Under the pieces are notes generated by a model. It worked only from the letters and a program-made list of their open reading frames with translations. It did not search any database and was not told the DNA's origin. The translations under genes were made by a program, and so were the position numbers. A stretch of DNA of 64,000 bases from Blastococcus saxobsidens (GTDB taxonomy: Bacteria; Actinomycetota; Actinomycetes; Mycobacteriales; Geodermatophilaceae): assembly GCF_002938435.1 (NCBI RefSeq), contig NZ_POQT01000002.1, positions 62,001 to 126,000 of the forward strand. Direction: 5' to 3'. Below are positions 26,634-35,823 of this stretch, one piece after another. Position 1 is the first letter of the stretch, and each line of letters starts with the position of its first letter.

Positions 26634-26651
26634 CGCGGGCGCTCGCCCGCG
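26634..26651. promoter_or_regulatory. 8-bp perfect hairpin in the sugar-transporter leader
   Basis: CGCGGGCG-CT-CGCCCGCG, 19 nt upstream of the binding-protein start, in the divergent region before the dehydrogenase gene. May be an operator or attenuator; no LacI-type gene is nearby. Confidence 0.4.
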
Positions 26652-26769
26652 CGATCGGTCTGCCCCAGGATCATGCCCCTCCCCCTGGTGCCCGGCCGTG
26701 AAGAGGGGCCCCACCGGCGCCGTCTCCTCCGTCCGGGCGACAGCCGGACGGCGTTCTAGGCTCCCTGTC

Positions 26770-27834
26770 GTGGACGTCCTGGGTTCCGGTCATGAGCAGG
26801 TCGTGTTCTGCAGCGACGCCGAGTCGGGGCTGAGGGCGATCATCGCGATCCACTCGACCGCCCTGGGCCCGGCGCTGGGCGGGACGCGCTTCTACCCCTA
26901 CGCCAGCGAGGACGCCGCGGTCGCGGACGCGCTGCGGCTGTCGAAGGCGATGTCGTACAAGAACAGCCTCGCCGGGCTCGACCTGGGCGGCGGCAAGGCG
27001 GTGATCATCGGGGACCCGCGCACGGACAAGACCGAGGCGCTGCTGCGCGCCTACGGCCGGTTCGTGGAGTCGCTCGGCGGGCGCTACCTGACAGCCTGCG
27101 ATGTCGGCACCTACAACGCCGACCTCGACGTGGTCGCCCGGGAGACCCGCTACGCCCACGGCCGCTCGGAGGCCTACGGCGGCTGCGGCGACTCCTCGGT
27201 GCTGACCGCCTACGGGGTCTTCCAGGGGATGCGCGCCGCGGCCCAGCACTGCTGGGGCTCCCCCTCGCTGGCCGGCCGCACCGTGGCCGTGGCCGGCGTC
27301 GGCAAGGTGGGCTCCTGGCTCGCCGGGCACCTGGTCGACGACGGCGCCGACGTCGTGGTCACCGACGTCGACCCGGCGGCCGTGGAGCGGCTGCAGGCCC
27401 GGTTCCCGCAGGTGCGCGCCGTCGAGGACACCGCGGCGCTGGTGCGCACGCCGCACGACGTCTACGCGCCGTGCGCGCTGGGCGGGGCGCTGGACGCCGA
27501 CACCGTCGCGGCGCTCCCCGCACGGGTGGTCTGCGGCGGCGCCAACAACCAGCTGGCCACCGCCGAGATGGCCGGCCGCCTGGCCGAGCGCGGCATCCTC
27601 TACGCGCCCGACTTCCTGGTGAACGCCGGCGGCGTCATCCAGGTGGAGGACGAGCGGCACGGCTTCTCCTTCGCCCGCGCCCAGTCGAAGGCCTCGGGCA
27701 TCTTCGACGTCGCGCTGCGGGTGTTCGAGCTCGCCGACGCCGAGGGCATCTCCCCCGCCGTGGCGGCCGATCGGCTGGCGGAGGAACGCATCCGGACGGT
27801 GGGCCGGCTGGCCACGATCCGGCTCCCGCGCTGA
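26770..27834 (+). CDS. Leucine/valine dehydrogenase (Glu/Leu/Phe/Val family)
   Basis: 354 aa from GTG 26770. Signature region [10 protein letters not shown], then [26 protein letters not shown] with the catalytic lysine, and [13 protein letters not shown]. The NAD Rossmann region [18 protein letters not shown] and a late CGGANNQL follow. It oxidatively deaminates branched-chain amino acids to 2-oxo acids, supplying branched precursors for fatty acids. Divergent from the sugar transporter. Its stop codon is immediately followed by repeat copy B. Confidence 0.9.
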   Translation: MDVLGSGHEQVVFCSDAESGLRAIIAIHSTALGPALGGTRFYPYASEDAAVADALRLSKAMSYKNSLAGLDLGGGKAVIIGDPRTDKTEALLRAYGRFVESLGGRYLTACDVGTYNADLDVVARETRYAHGRSEAYGGCGDSSVLTAYGVFQGMRAAAQHCWGSPSLAGRTVAVAGVGKVGSWLAGHLVDDGADVVVTDVDPAAVERLQARFPQVRAVEDTAALVRTPHDVYAPCALGGALDADTVAALPARVVCGGANNQLATAEMAGRLAERGILYAPDFLVNAGGVIQVEDERHGFSFARAQSKASGIFDVALRVFELADAEGISPAVAADRLAEERIRTVGRLATIRLPR

Positions 27835-27890
27835 AAAAGGACCCCGTCCGCCCCACCCCTCGCACGCTCGGGGCGGTGCCCTGGACGGGG
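27835..27890 (+). repeat. Stop-anchored GC-rich repeat, copy B
   Basis: Begins at the first base after the dehydrogenase TGA: AAAAGGACCCCGTCCGCCCC, then ACCCCTCGCACGCTCGGGG and a closing GGACGGGG. The outer CCCCGTCC/GGACGGGG pair forms a stem enclosing a second stem (CCCC...CTCGGGG). Terminator-like. Confidence 0.75.
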
Positions 27891-28029
27891 CCGCGGGGGA
27901 GGCCGTGTGCCCGCCGCGGATCGGTGTCGTAATGTTGTCCGAGACATAGTCACTCAGTCGGGGTCGCCACGCGGGCCGCATCAGCCGCTTGGCTGGTCCA
28001 CCGCACTCCGTAACGAGGGGGTCGAGCCG

Positions 28030-28254
28030 ATGGGGCGCGGCCGAGCGAAGGCCAAGCAGACACGCGTGGCCCGTGAGCTCAAGTACAGCTCACCGAACAC
28101 CGACCTCACCGCGCTTCAGCGCGAGCTGGCCGGTTCGTCGTCGACCTACACCGCGCCTCCCGCGGCGGACGACGACGACGAGGACGAGGACGACACGTAC
28201 GCCGATCGTTGGGCGGACGACGACTCCGACGACGACTGGGCGGCCAGCCGCTGA
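28030..28254 (+). CDS. DUF3073 family protein
   Basis: 74 aa from ATG 28030: MGRGRAKAKQTRVARELKYS at the N-terminus and an acidic DDDDEDEDDTYADRWADDDS tail, the recognisable DUF3073 pattern found throughout actinobacteria. Function unknown. Monocistronic, with a strong hairpin 22 nt after the stop; convergent with purM. Confidence 0.88.
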   Translation: MGRGRAKAKQTRVARELKYSSPNTDLTALQRELAGSSSTYTAPPAADDDDEDEDDTYADRWADDDSDDDWAASR

Positions 28255-28275
28255 CCGGCCGCTCCTCCGTCTGAC

Positions 28276-28317
28276 CACCACGACACCGCGGCCCTCCGGG
28301 GCAGCGGTGTCGTGGTG
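28276..28317. terminator. Strong hairpin terminator after DUF3073 gene
   Basis: 14-bp perfect stem CACCACGACACCGC / GCGGTGTCGTGGTG with a 14-nt loop. Confidence 0.88.
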
Positions 28318-28345
28318 CTGCCACCTGCGCGGCATCCCTCCGTCA

Positions 28346-28399
28346 GACCCGTCCGGAGGCTCACCCCGAGCCTGCGAGGGGTGAGGGGGACGGGGTCCT
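28346..28399 (-). repeat. Stop-anchored GC-rich repeat, copy C
   Basis: On the minus strand it begins at the first base after the purM TGA: AGGACCCCGTCCCCCTC, then ACCCCTCGCAGGCTCGGGGT and a closing GGACGGGTC. Same architecture and same position relative to a stop codon as copies A and B. Confidence 0.75.
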
Positions 28400-29470
28400 T
28401 CAGTCGCGGTAGGAGCCGGTGAGCTCGGCGGCCGGGGCGCCGGCGTCGGACCGCTCCTGCAGGCTGCCGGCGATCCACGCGGGCACCCCCCGCGCGGTCA
28501 GCAGCTGGACGGCCGCATCGGCGTGCTCGGGCGCGACCGCGGCGACCATGCCGACGCCGCAGTTGAAGGCGCGCTCGGATTCCGCGCGCGGCACCCCGTG
28601 CTCCTCCATGAGGCGCACGGCGGCCGGCAGCGCCCAGGTGCCACGGTCGAGTACGGCCTGCAGCCCGTCGGGCACCACGCGGGCGGTGTTGCCGGCCAGC
28701 CCGCCACCGGTGATGTGCGCGTAGGCGTGCACGCCCTCGACGCCCAGCTCCCCCACCAGCGCGAGGCAGTCCAGGGCGTAGATCCGGGTGGGCTCGAGCA
28801 GCTCGTCGCCCAGCGGGCGGTCCAGCCCGGCGGGGATGGCGGTGAGGTCCAGCCCTGCGGAGGAGACGACACGGCGGACCAGCGAGTAGCCGTTGGAGTG
28901 GAAGCCGGAGGAGGCCATCGCGATCACCGCGTCGCCGGCCCGCACCCGCTCCGGGCCCAGGACGGCGTCGGCCTCGACGACCCCGACCGCGGTGGCGGCG
29001 AGGTCGTACTCGTCGGCGTCCATGAGGTCGCCGTGCTCGGCGGTCTCACCACCCACCAGGGCTGCGCCGGCCTGGGTGCACCCGGCGGCGATCCCGGTGA
29101 CGATGGCGGCGATCCGCTCCGGGACGACCTTCCCGCAGGCCACGTAGTCCTGGAGGAACAGCGGCTCGGCGCCGCAGGCGACCAGGTCGTCGACGACCAT
29201 GGCCACCAGGTCGATGCCCACGGTGTCGTGGCGGTCCAGCTGCCGGGCGAGCGCGATCTTCGTGCCCACGCCGTCGGTGGAGGAGGCCAGCAGGGGCTTG
29301 CGGTACTTGGCCGCGTCCAGGGCGAACAGCCCGGCGAAGCCGCCCAGCCCACCGACGACCTCGCGGCGGTTGGTCTTCTCGACCGCCGCCCGCATGAGCG
29401 TCACGGCGCGCTCGCCGGCGTCGATGTCGACGCCGGATGCGGCGTAGGTCAGCTCCGGACGGTCGCTCAC
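28400..29470 (-). CDS. purM: Phosphoribosylformylglycinamidine cyclo-ligase (AIR synthetase)
   Basis: 356 aa from GTG 29470. Key segments: TYAASGVDIDAGERAV, LLASSTDGVGTKIALA (ATP/Mg site), IDLVAMVVDDLVACGAEPLFLQDY, GGETAEHGD and HITGGGLAGNTARV. Catalyses ATP-dependent closure of FGAM to AIR, step 5 of purine synthesis. Its GTG overlaps the purF stop (GTGA), so the two are translationally coupled. Ends at repeat copy C. Confidence 0.97.
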   Translation of the reverse strand: MSDRPELTYAASGVDIDAGERAVTLMRAAVEKTNRREVVGGLGGFAGLFALDAAKYRKPLLASSTDGVGTKIALARQLDRHDTVGIDLVAMVVDDLVACGAEPLFLQDYVACGKVVPERIAAIVTGIAAGCTQAGAALVGGETAEHGDLMDADEYDLAATAVGVVEADAVLGPERVRAGDAVIAMASSGFHSNGYSLVRRVVSSAGLDLTAIPAGLDRPLGDELLEPTRIYALDCLALVGELGVEGVHAYAHITGGGLAGNTARVVPDGLQAVLDRGTWALPAAVRLMEEHGVPRAESERAFNCGVGMVAAVAPEHADAAVQLLTARGVPAWIAGSLQERSDAGAPAAELTGSYRD

Positions 29471-31005
29471 GGCCGCCTCAGCGCGTCCTCGGCGCCGCCG
29501 GGCACCGCCGCCGTCCCGGCCTGCTGGCCGGTCCACCCGGTGACCGCCCGCTGGCCGATGCCCTCGAGCACGTGCTTGCCCAGCACCTCGGGAGCGCCCA
29601 GGTCGATCGGGTACTCGCCGGTGAAGCAGGCGGTGCACAGCCGGTTGCGCGGCTGCTCGGTGGCCGCGATCAGCTCCTGCTCGGAGACGTAGCCCAGCGA
29701 GTCGGCGTTGATCGAGGCACGCACGCCGTCGATGTCCAGGCCGTTGGCGATCAGCTCCGCCCGGCTGGCGAAGTCGATGCCGTAGAAGCAGGGCCACTTC
29801 ACCGGCGGGGAGGCGATCCGCACGTGCACCTCGACGGCGCCGGCCTCGCGCAGCATCCGGATGAGCGCCCGCTGGGTGTTGCCCCGCACGATCGAGTCGT
29901 CGACGACGACCAGCCGCTTGCCGCGGATGACGTCGCGCAGCGGGTTGAGCTTCAGCCGGATGCCGAGCTGCCGGATCGTCTGGCTGGGCTGGATGAACGT
30001 GCGGCCCACGTAGGAGTTCTTGACCAGGCCCAGGCCGTAGGGGATCCCGGACGCCTCGGCGAAACCGACCGCCGCCGGAGTCCCGGACTCGGGCACCGGG
30101 ATGACCAGATCGGCCTCGGCCGGGTGCTCCTTGGCCAGCCTGCGGCCGATCTCCACGCGGGCGGCGTGCACGCCACGGCCGGAGATCGTCGTGTCGGGGC
30201 GGGCGAGGTACACGTACTCGAAGACGCAGCCCTTGGGCTCGGCCGGGGCGAAGTGCTGGCTGCGCAGCCCGTTCTCGTCGATGGCGATGAGCTCGCCGGG
30301 CTCGACCTCGCGGACGATCGAGGCACCGACGATGTCCAGCGCCGCCGTCTCGCTGGCCACCACCCAGCCGCGCTCCAGCCGGCCGAGCACCAGCGGGCGC
30401 ACCCCCTGGGGGTCGCGGGCGGCGTAGAGCGTGTCCTCGTCCATGAAGGTGAGGCTGAAGGCGCCCCGCAGCTGCGGGAGCACCTCCATGGCGGCGGCCT
30501 CGACCGACAGATCCGGGCGGGCCGCGATCAGCGCGGTGATGAGGTCGGAATCGTTGGTGGCGAGGAACGCGCCGGCGACGCCGTCGTCGGCTGCCTTCAC
30601 GGCCAGCTCGGCGGTGTTCACCAGGTTGCCGTTGTGGCAGAGCGCCAGGCCGGTGCCGGCCTCCGTCGTCCGGAACGTCGGCTGGGCGTTCTCCCAGGTG
30701 GAGGCGCCGGTCGTCGAGTACCGGGTGTGGCCGACCGCGAGGTGGCCGCGCAGGCTACCGAGGGTCGCCTCGTCGAAGACCTGGCTGACCAGCCCGAGGT
30801 CCTTGAAGACGACGACCGAGGCGCCGTCGGAGACGGCGATGCCGGCCGCCTCCTGCCCCCGGTGCTGCAGGGCGTACAGGCCGAAATAGGTCAACTTCGC
30901 GACCTCTTCGCCCGGCGCCCAGACGCCGAAGACGCCGCAGGCGTCCTGGGGCCCCGGGGACTGGGGATCGAGGTCGTGCGTCAGCCGTCCATCACCACGG
31001 GGCAC
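29467..31005 (-). CDS. purF: Amidophosphoribosyltransferase
   Basis: 512 aa from GTG 31005. A short propeptide-like N-terminus precedes the catalytic Cys in DACGVFGVWAPG (about residue 21), so the Ntn-type glutaminase nucleophile would be exposed after processing. The phosphoribosyltransferase signature RLVVVDDSIVRGNTQ and cluster-type cysteines near the C-terminus (WPCFYGIDF, RLCTACFTGEYP) suggest the Bacillus-like [4Fe-4S] class. Commits PRPP to purine synthesis. Confidence 0.96.
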   Translation of the reverse strand: MPRGDGRLTHDLDPQSPGPQDACGVFGVWAPGEEVAKLTYFGLYALQHRGQEAAGIAVSDGASVVVFKDLGLVSQVFDEATLGSLRGHLAVGHTRYSTTGASTWENAQPTFRTTEAGTGLALCHNGNLVNTAELAVKAADDGVAGAFLATNDSDLITALIAARPDLSVEAAAMEVLPQLRGAFSLTFMDEDTLYAARDPQGVRPLVLGRLERGWVVASETAALDIVGASIVREVEPGELIAIDENGLRSQHFAPAEPKGCVFEYVYLARPDTTISGRGVHAARVEIGRRLAKEHPAEADLVIPVPESGTPAAVGFAEASGIPYGLGLVKNSYVGRTFIQPSQTIRQLGIRLKLNPLRDVIRGKRLVVVDDSIVRGNTQRALIRMLREAGAVEVHVRIASPPVKWPCFYGIDFASRAELIANGLDIDGVRASINADSLGYVSEQELIAATEQPRNRLCTACFTGEYPIDLGAPEVLGKHVLEGIGQRAVTGWTGQQAGTAAVPGGAEDALRRP

Positions 31006-31182
31006 GGGTCGAGCGTACCGGCGTCCGCCACGGCACCGTGCGGGAATCGGGTGGACCGCGTCACCCCCGGGCACATCGGGCCTGCTCGGGCAGGGGTCCG
31101 ACGCCCGCAGACGGTCCGGCGGGAACCCCAGGAGCCCCGCGTGCGTCGGGGACCGCCTGTCGCCGTCCTCCGGAGGTCCGCC

Positions 31183-31838
31183 GTGCCCGCTCCGCTCGCC
31201 GCTCTCGCCCCGCTCCCGGACGTCCCCGATCAGGCCGAGCGGCTGATCGCCCTCGGGGTGCACGATCTCGCCGGCCTGCGCCCGGCCGAGGTGCGTGCCA
31301 CCGCGGAAGCCCTCGAGCCCGGGGCGCTCCTGGTCGTCCATCCCCGGCTCGCTGCGCCGTCCGCGCTCGCGCCGCTGCTCGAGCTGAACGGCAGGCCCGG
31401 CTTCGTCGTCGCCGACATGACCGACGTCGATGCCTTCGGACCGGTGGAGCCGGTGGTCGTGCCCGACGGCCCGGTCTACGGCGTCACCGGCCTGGACCGC
31501 GGCGACGACATGCGGAACCGGAGCCCGGACGAGGCGCTGCCGGCGCTCCTCGCCGCGGGCCGGACGCCGCTGACCCTCGCCGAGGGGATCCACTGGCTGC
31601 TGCAGTGCCCCGGCGTGCTGACCCGCAACGCCTGCTTCATGACTCTCGGTTCGCGCCTGCCCAGGCCCGGCGGGCGCCTGGACTCCCGCACCCCGGCGCT
31701 CTGGATCAGCAACGGCACCGGCCGCGACGGGCGGGAGCGGCGCGGCGCGGCGCGCCCAAGGTGGGCTGGTGCTGGGCGGGGAACCGGCACAGCTGGCTCG
31801 GTTTCGCCTCGGCCGAGAGCCGCCGCGCGCTCGGCTGA
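31183..31838 (+). pseudogene. DUF5701-family gene with a 5-nt frameshift near its 3' end
   Basis: GTG 31183 (GGAGG site 6 nt upstream) opens a frame reading VPAPLAALAPLPDVPDQAER through LDSRTPALWISNGTGRDGRE, matching DUF5701 as I recall it. At about 31740-31757 the sequence CGGCG is tandemly expanded. The expected continuation APKVGWCWAGNRHSWLGFAS, ending at the TGA 31836-31838, is in another frame. Without the shift it would be about 217 aa. It may be a true pseudogene, a phase-variable tract or an assembly error. Function of the family is unknown. Confidence 0.7.
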
Positions 31839-31842
31839 CGCA

Positions 31843-31901
31843 GGCATGGGAAGCGATACACCCGTTTCGGCCGTCAGAACAGGTGTATCGCTTCCCATGC
31901 C
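31843..31901. terminator. 20-bp perfect inverted repeat between convergent genes
   Basis: GGCATGGGAAGCGATACACC at 31843-31862 and its exact complement at 31882-31901, with a 19-nt loop. It sits between the DUF5701 stop and the MBL-hydrolase stop, so it can terminate both. Its lower GC differs from the other terminators here and it may be a small mobile repeat. Confidence 0.75.
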
Positions 31902-31908
31902 CGGGGCG

Positions 31909-32517
31909 TCAGCCGACGGTGCGCAGCTCCGCGGCGATCGTGGTGTCGTCGCCGTGCCCGGTCCGGACCACGGTGTCGCCGTGCAGGCTGAACAGCTGGG
32001 AGCGGATCGAGTTCAGGATCGTGGGGTGGTCGCTGAAGCTGCGGCCGGTCGCCCCCGGTCCCCCGCAGAACAGGGTGTCGCCGGTGAAGACGGTGTTCAG
32101 GTCGGCCGCGTGCAGGCACGTGCTGCCCGGCGAGTGGCCCGGGGTGTGCAGCGCGACGATCCGGGTGCCGGCGACGGTGAACCGGGTGCCGGGCTGCAGG
32201 TCGCGGTCGGGCTCGCTGGCGGCGTGCGTCATGTCCCAGAGCATCCGGTCGGCGCTGTGGAACCAGATGGGCGCGCCGGTGGCGTCCCGGAGCGCGGGCG
32301 CGGCGGTGATGTGGTCGTTGTGCCCGTGGGTGAGCACGATCGCGACCACCTTCCGGCCGCCGATCGCCTCGACGATGGGGGCGGCGTCGTGCGGTGCGTC
32401 GATCACCAGCACCTCGTCGTCGTCCCCGACGAGCCAGACGTTGTTCTCCACGTCGAAGTCCTGCCCGTCCAGGGAGAACACGCCGGGGATGACGACCTTG
32501 TCGATGCGGGCGGCCAT
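31909..32517 (-). CDS. MBL-fold hydrolase coupled to mscR
   Basis: 202 aa from ATG 32517, overlapping the mscR stop (ATGA). The metal motif THGHNDH lies near residue 54, followed by ALHTPGHSPGST, FTGDTLFCGGPG and a final RTGHGDDT, the glyoxalase II-like pattern. In mycobacteria a similar MBL gene follows mscR, so it probably hydrolyses an S-acyl-mycothiol thioester (for example S-formylmycothiol). That is inferred from the pairing. Confidence 0.88.
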   Translation of the reverse strand: MAARIDKVVIPGVFSLDGQDFDVENNVWLVGDDDEVLVIDAPHDAAPIVEAIGGRKVVAIVLTHGHNDHITAAPALRDATGAPIWFHSADRMLWDMTHAASEPDRDLQPGTRFTVAGTRIVALHTPGHSPGSTCLHAADLNTVFTGDTLFCGGPGATGRSFSDHPTILNSIRSQLFSLHGDTVVRTGHGDDTTIAAELRTVG

Positions 32518-33602
32518 CAGAACACCACCACGGAGCGCAGGACCTCGCCGGCGTGCATCTTGGAGAAGGCGGCCTCGACGTCGTCCAGGCCGATGGTCTC
32601 GCTGACGAAGGCGTCGAGGTCGAAGCGGCCCTGCAGGTAGAGGTCCACGAGCATCGGGAAGTCCCGGCTGGGCAGGCAGTCGCCGTACCAGGAGGACTTC
32701 ACCGCCCCGCCGCGGCCGAAGATCTCGATCGCCGGCAGGGTGATCTCCATGCCCGGTGTCGGGACGCCGACCATCACCACCCGCCCGGCCAGGTCGCGGG
32801 CGTAGAAGGCCTGCTCGAACACCTTGGGGTGGCCGACGGCGTCGATCGCCACGTCGACCCCGAACCCGCCGGTGAGCGCCTTGATCGCCTCGACCGGGTC
32901 GGTGCCGGCGGAGTTGACCGTGTGCGTGGCACCGAACTTCTTGGCCCACTCCAGCTTGGTGTCGGAGATGTCGACGGCGATGATCGTGCTCGCCCCGGCC
33001 AGCTTCGCCCCGGCGATCGCGGCGTCCCCGACGCCGCCGCAGCCGAACACCGCCACGGTCTCCCCGCGCTGCACCGCCCCGGTGTTGATGGCCGCGCCCA
33101 CCCCGGCCATCACACCGCAGCCCAGCAGCCCGGCCGAGGCCGGCGGGGCGGCCGGGTCGACCTTGGTGCACTGCCCGGAGTGGACCAGCGTCTTCTCCGC
33201 GAACGCGCCGATGCCCAGCGCCGGGGACAGCTCGGTGCCGTCGGCCAGCGTCATCTTCTGCGCGGCGTTGTGGGTGTTGAAGCAGTACTGCAGCTGCCCC
33301 TTGCGGCAGGCCCGACACTCCCCGCACACCGCGCGCCAGTTCAGCACCACGTAGTCACCGACGGCGACGTTGGTGACCCCCTCGCCGACCGCGGACACCA
33401 CACCGGCCGCCTCGTGGCCGAGCAGGAACGGGAACTCGTCGTTGATCCCGCCCTCGCGGTAGTGCAGGTCGGTGTGGCAGACCCCACAGGCCTGCACGTC
33501 CACGACCGCCTCACCCGGACCCGGATCGGGCACCACGATCGTCTCCACGCTGACCGGCCGACCCTTGCCGCGGGCGACCACGCCACGCACCTCGTATGCC
33601 AT
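32517..33602 (-). CDS. mscR: S-(hydroxymethyl)mycothiol dehydrogenase / MSNO reductase
   Basis: 361 aa, zinc-dependent medium-chain dehydrogenase. Catalytic zinc region [13 protein letters not shown] and GHEAAG, structural zinc cysteines [15 protein letters not shown], and the NAD fold [20 protein letters not shown]. The [12 protein letters not shown] region and RSVVVF ending are typical of MscR. It detoxifies formaldehyde bound to mycothiol and reduces S-nitrosomycothiol. It marks the host as a mycothiol producer (Actinobacteria). First gene of a two-gene operon. Confidence 0.92.
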   Translation of the reverse strand: MAYEVRGVVARGKGRPVSVETIVVPDPGPGEAVVDVQACGVCHTDLHYREGGINDEFPFLLGHEAAGVVSAVGEGVTNVAVGDYVVLNWRAVCGECRACRKGQLQYCFNTHNAAQKMTLADGTELSPALGIGAFAEKTLVHSGQCTKVDPAAPPASAGLLGCGVMAGVGAAINTGAVQRGETVAVFGCGGVGDAAIAGAKLAGASTIIAVDISDTKLEWAKKFGATHTVNSAGTDPVEAIKALTGGFGVDVAIDAVGHPKVFEQAFYARDLAGRVVMVGVPTPGMEITLPAIEIFGRGGAVKSSWYGDCLPSRDFPMLVDLYLQGRFDLDAFVSETIGLDDVEAAFSKMHAGEVLRSVVVF

Positions 33603-33806
33603 GGTCCGAGCCTAAGGGGGTGTCCCTGCAGCGGCTCGGGCGCTACATTTGCGTCACGTCCTGTCACTCGCCGATCACCGTGCGAGTTTCGCGCGCGTGA
33701 TAGCGCCGAAAAGACGTACTGTGCCACCCGATCGCGACCCACATCACAGGGCGCGTCCCGGTTGTGGCCGTCCGGCCGCCGGTTCCCGTCCCCGGAGGTT
33801 GTCCTC

Positions 33807-35225
33807 GTGGCAGTACCCAGCTTCCTGGCCCGCGAGCGCATCGTCGCTCGGCCAGGCTTCAACCGCTGGCTGATCCCGCCGGCGGCTCTCGCCGTGCATC
33901 TGAGCATCGGCCAGGCGTACGCGACCAGCGTCTACAAGGTGGCGCTCGTCGAGCACTTCGACGCCAGCCTCACCGCGATCGGCATCATCTTCTCGATCGC
34001 CATCGTCATGCTCGGCCTCTCGGCCGCCGTCTTCGGCACCTGGGTGGACCGCAACGGCCCCCGCGCCGCCATGTTCACCTCGGCCGTGTTCTGGGTGTCC
34101 GGCTTCCTCGTCGGATCCCTCGGCATCTACACCTCGCAGCTGTGGCTGCTCTACCTCGGCTACGGCGTCCTCGGCGGCATCGGCCTGGGGATCGGCTACA
34201 TCTCCCCGGTCTCCACGCTGATCAAGTGGTTCCCCGACCGCCCGGGCCTGGCCACCGGCATGGCGATCATGGGATTCGGTGGCGGCGCGCTGATCGCCTC
34301 GCCGCTGTCCCGCCAGCTCATGAACTGGTACGACCCGGGCTACGACCCGGCCGTGGTCGGCACCGTGCCCAGCGGCAACGCCGTCGCGGGCCTGTTCCTG
34401 ACCCTCGGCCTGCTCTACCTGGCCTTCATGATGTTCGGCGCCTTCATCATCCGGGTGCCGGCCGCCGACTGGCGCCCCGCCGGCTTCGACCCCTCGACGA
34501 TCAAGGCCAAGTCCCTGGTCACCACGGAGAACGTGTCGGCCAACAACGCGATCAAGACCCCGCAGTTCTGGCTGCTGTGGACGGTCCTGTTCTGCAACGT
34601 GACCGCGGGCATCGGCATCCTCGAGCAGGCCGCGCCGATGATCCAGGACTTCTTCCGCAACGGGGAGACCTCCACGGTCCTCGCCGCCACGGCCGCCGGC
34701 TTCGTCGGACTGCTCTCGCTGTTCAACATGGCGGGCCGGTTCGTGTGGTCCTCCACCTCCGACTACATCGGTCGCAAGCCGATCTACATGGTCTACCTGG
34801 GCGTCGGCATCGTGCTGTACGTCGTCCTGGCGACCCTGGGCAGCACGGCGACCTGGATCTTCGTGCTCACCGCCGCGATCATCATCTCCTTCTACGGCGG
34901 TGGCTTCGCGACGGTTCCGGCCTACCTGCGCGACCTGTTCGGCACCTACCAGGTGGGCGCCATCCACGGCCGCCTGCTGACCGCCTGGGCGGCCGCCGGT
35001 GTCGTCGGGCCGCTGATCATCAACGGCGTCCTCGACTCGCGGGGCACCCCGGGTCAGCTCGTCGCCGGTGACTACCGGCCGGCGCTGTTCATCATGGTCG
35101 GCCTGCTGGCCGTCGGCTTCATCGCGAACCTGCTCATCAAGCCGGTGTCCGAGAAGTACTTCGAGCCGAAGGCCACCGACGCCCCCACCGCTGCCGCAGC
35201 CCCCGAACGGAGCACCGTCCGATGA
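33807..35225 (+). CDS. Oxalate/formate antiporter-type MFS transporter (OFA family)
   Basis: 472 aa from GTG 33807 with GGAGG upstream. Twelve-helix MFS pattern; N-terminal RWLIPPAALAVHLSIGQAYA, ISPVSTLIKWFPDRPGLATG and GRFVWSSTSDYIGRKP are characteristic of OFA/OxlT-like porters. Substrate unknown (oxalate, formate or another monocarboxylate). The last 4 nt overlap a 49-aa membrane protein gene, which appears to be its small subunit. Confidence 0.88.
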   Translation: MAVPSFLARERIVARPGFNRWLIPPAALAVHLSIGQAYATSVYKVALVEHFDASLTAIGIIFSIAIVMLGLSAAVFGTWVDRNGPRAAMFTSAVFWVSGFLVGSLGIYTSQLWLLYLGYGVLGGIGLGIGYISPVSTLIKWFPDRPGLATGMAIMGFGGGALIASPLSRQLMNWYDPGYDPAVVGTVPSGNAVAGLFLTLGLLYLAFMMFGAFIIRVPAADWRPAGFDPSTIKAKSLVTTENVSANNAIKTPQFWLLWTVLFCNVTAGIGILEQAAPMIQDFFRNGETSTVLAATAAGFVGLLSLFNMAGRFVWSSTSDYIGRKPIYMVYLGVGIVLYVVLATLGSTATWIFVLTAAIIISFYGGGFATVPAYLRDLFGTYQVGAIHGRLLTAWAAAGVVGPLIINGVLDSRGTPGQLVAGDYRPALFIMVGLLAVGFIANLLIKPVSEKYFEPKATDAPTAAAAPERSTVR

Positions 35226-35371
35226 GCACCCCCGCATCCACGAGCGCCAACCAGCAGCAGACCCACACCCCCGTGGGGCTGATCGCCTTCGCGTGGACCC
35301 TGGTCGGCGTCCCGCTGGCCTACGGGCTCTACAACACCGTGAAGGCGGCCAGCGCCCTCTTCGGCGGCTGA
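35222..35371 (+). CDS. MFS transporter small subunit (49-aa membrane protein)
   Basis: ATG 35222 overlaps the MFS stop (ATGA) and the frame ends at TGA 35369-35371. A polar Ser/Thr/Gln-rich start precedes one helix (PVGLIAFAWTLVGVPLAYGL) and a short YNTVKAASALFGG tail. Such short proteins directly after OFA-type MFS genes are annotated as transporter small subunits. The strict overlap supports stoichiometric translation. Confidence 0.8.
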   Translation: MSTPASTSANQQQTHTPVGLIAFAWTLVGVPLAYGLYNTVKAASALFGG

Positions 35372-35388
35372 TCCGCACCACGGCAGTC

Positions 35389-35428
35389 CACTGCGCCCCG
35401 TCCGCTCTCCAGCGGGCGGGGCGCAGTG
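35389..35428. terminator. Hairpin terminator shared by convergent genes
   Basis: CACTGCGCCCCG / CGGGGCGCAGTG 12-bp outer stem with an additional CCGC/GCGG inner stem, directly adjoining the TAG of the sterol-carrier-like gene. Confidence 0.88.
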
Positions 35429-35812
35429 CTATCTCAGGGGTCGCAGCGGCAGGACCGCCCCCAGGTCCGCACGGTTGCCGCTGGCGCTGACCCGACCCTC
35501 GGCGACGGCGTCACCCCAGGACAGCGCGCCGGTGACCAGCCGCAGCCAGGTGGCGGCGTCGGTCTCGACGACGTTGGGCGGTGTGCCCCGGGTGTGCCGC
35601 GGGCCCTCGATGCACTGGACGGCGACGTGCGGGGGCACCCGGACCTCCACCGAGCGCCCGGGCACCTGCTGGGCCAGCCAGCGCGCACTGGTCTTCACCG
35701 CCGCGCCGACCACCGCCCGCGGCGGCTGCTCCGCCTCCCCGGCCAGCCAGGCGCGCACCGGGTCAACCGCGGCCCGCAGGTCCTCGGCCGGGATCGGGGC
35801 CTGCCCTGCCAC
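35429..35812 (-). CDS. Sterol-carrier-like protein beside purL
   Basis: 127 aa from GTG 35812. [40 protein letters not shown] and [19 protein letters not shown] are typical of the short actinobacterial sterol carrier (SCP2-fold) family usually located next to purL. Ligand and role unknown. It begins 11 bp after the purL stop and is presumably co-transcribed. Confidence 0.8.
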   Translation of the reverse strand: MAGQAPIPAEDLRAAVDPVRAWLAGEAEQPPRAVVGAAVKTSARWLAQQVPGRSVEVRVPPHVAVQCIEGPRHTRGTPPNVVETDAATWLRLVTGALSWGDAVAEGRVSASGNRADLGAVLPLRPLR

Positions 35813-35823
35813 GGGTGACCGCC

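Noticed and set aside
29437-32640. 1067-codon plus-strand open frame over purF/purM
   Set aside because: Antisense shadow of purF and mscR-side genes; His/Gly/Val-rich with no family pattern. Only the 31183-31745 part coincides with a real (DUF5701) frame.
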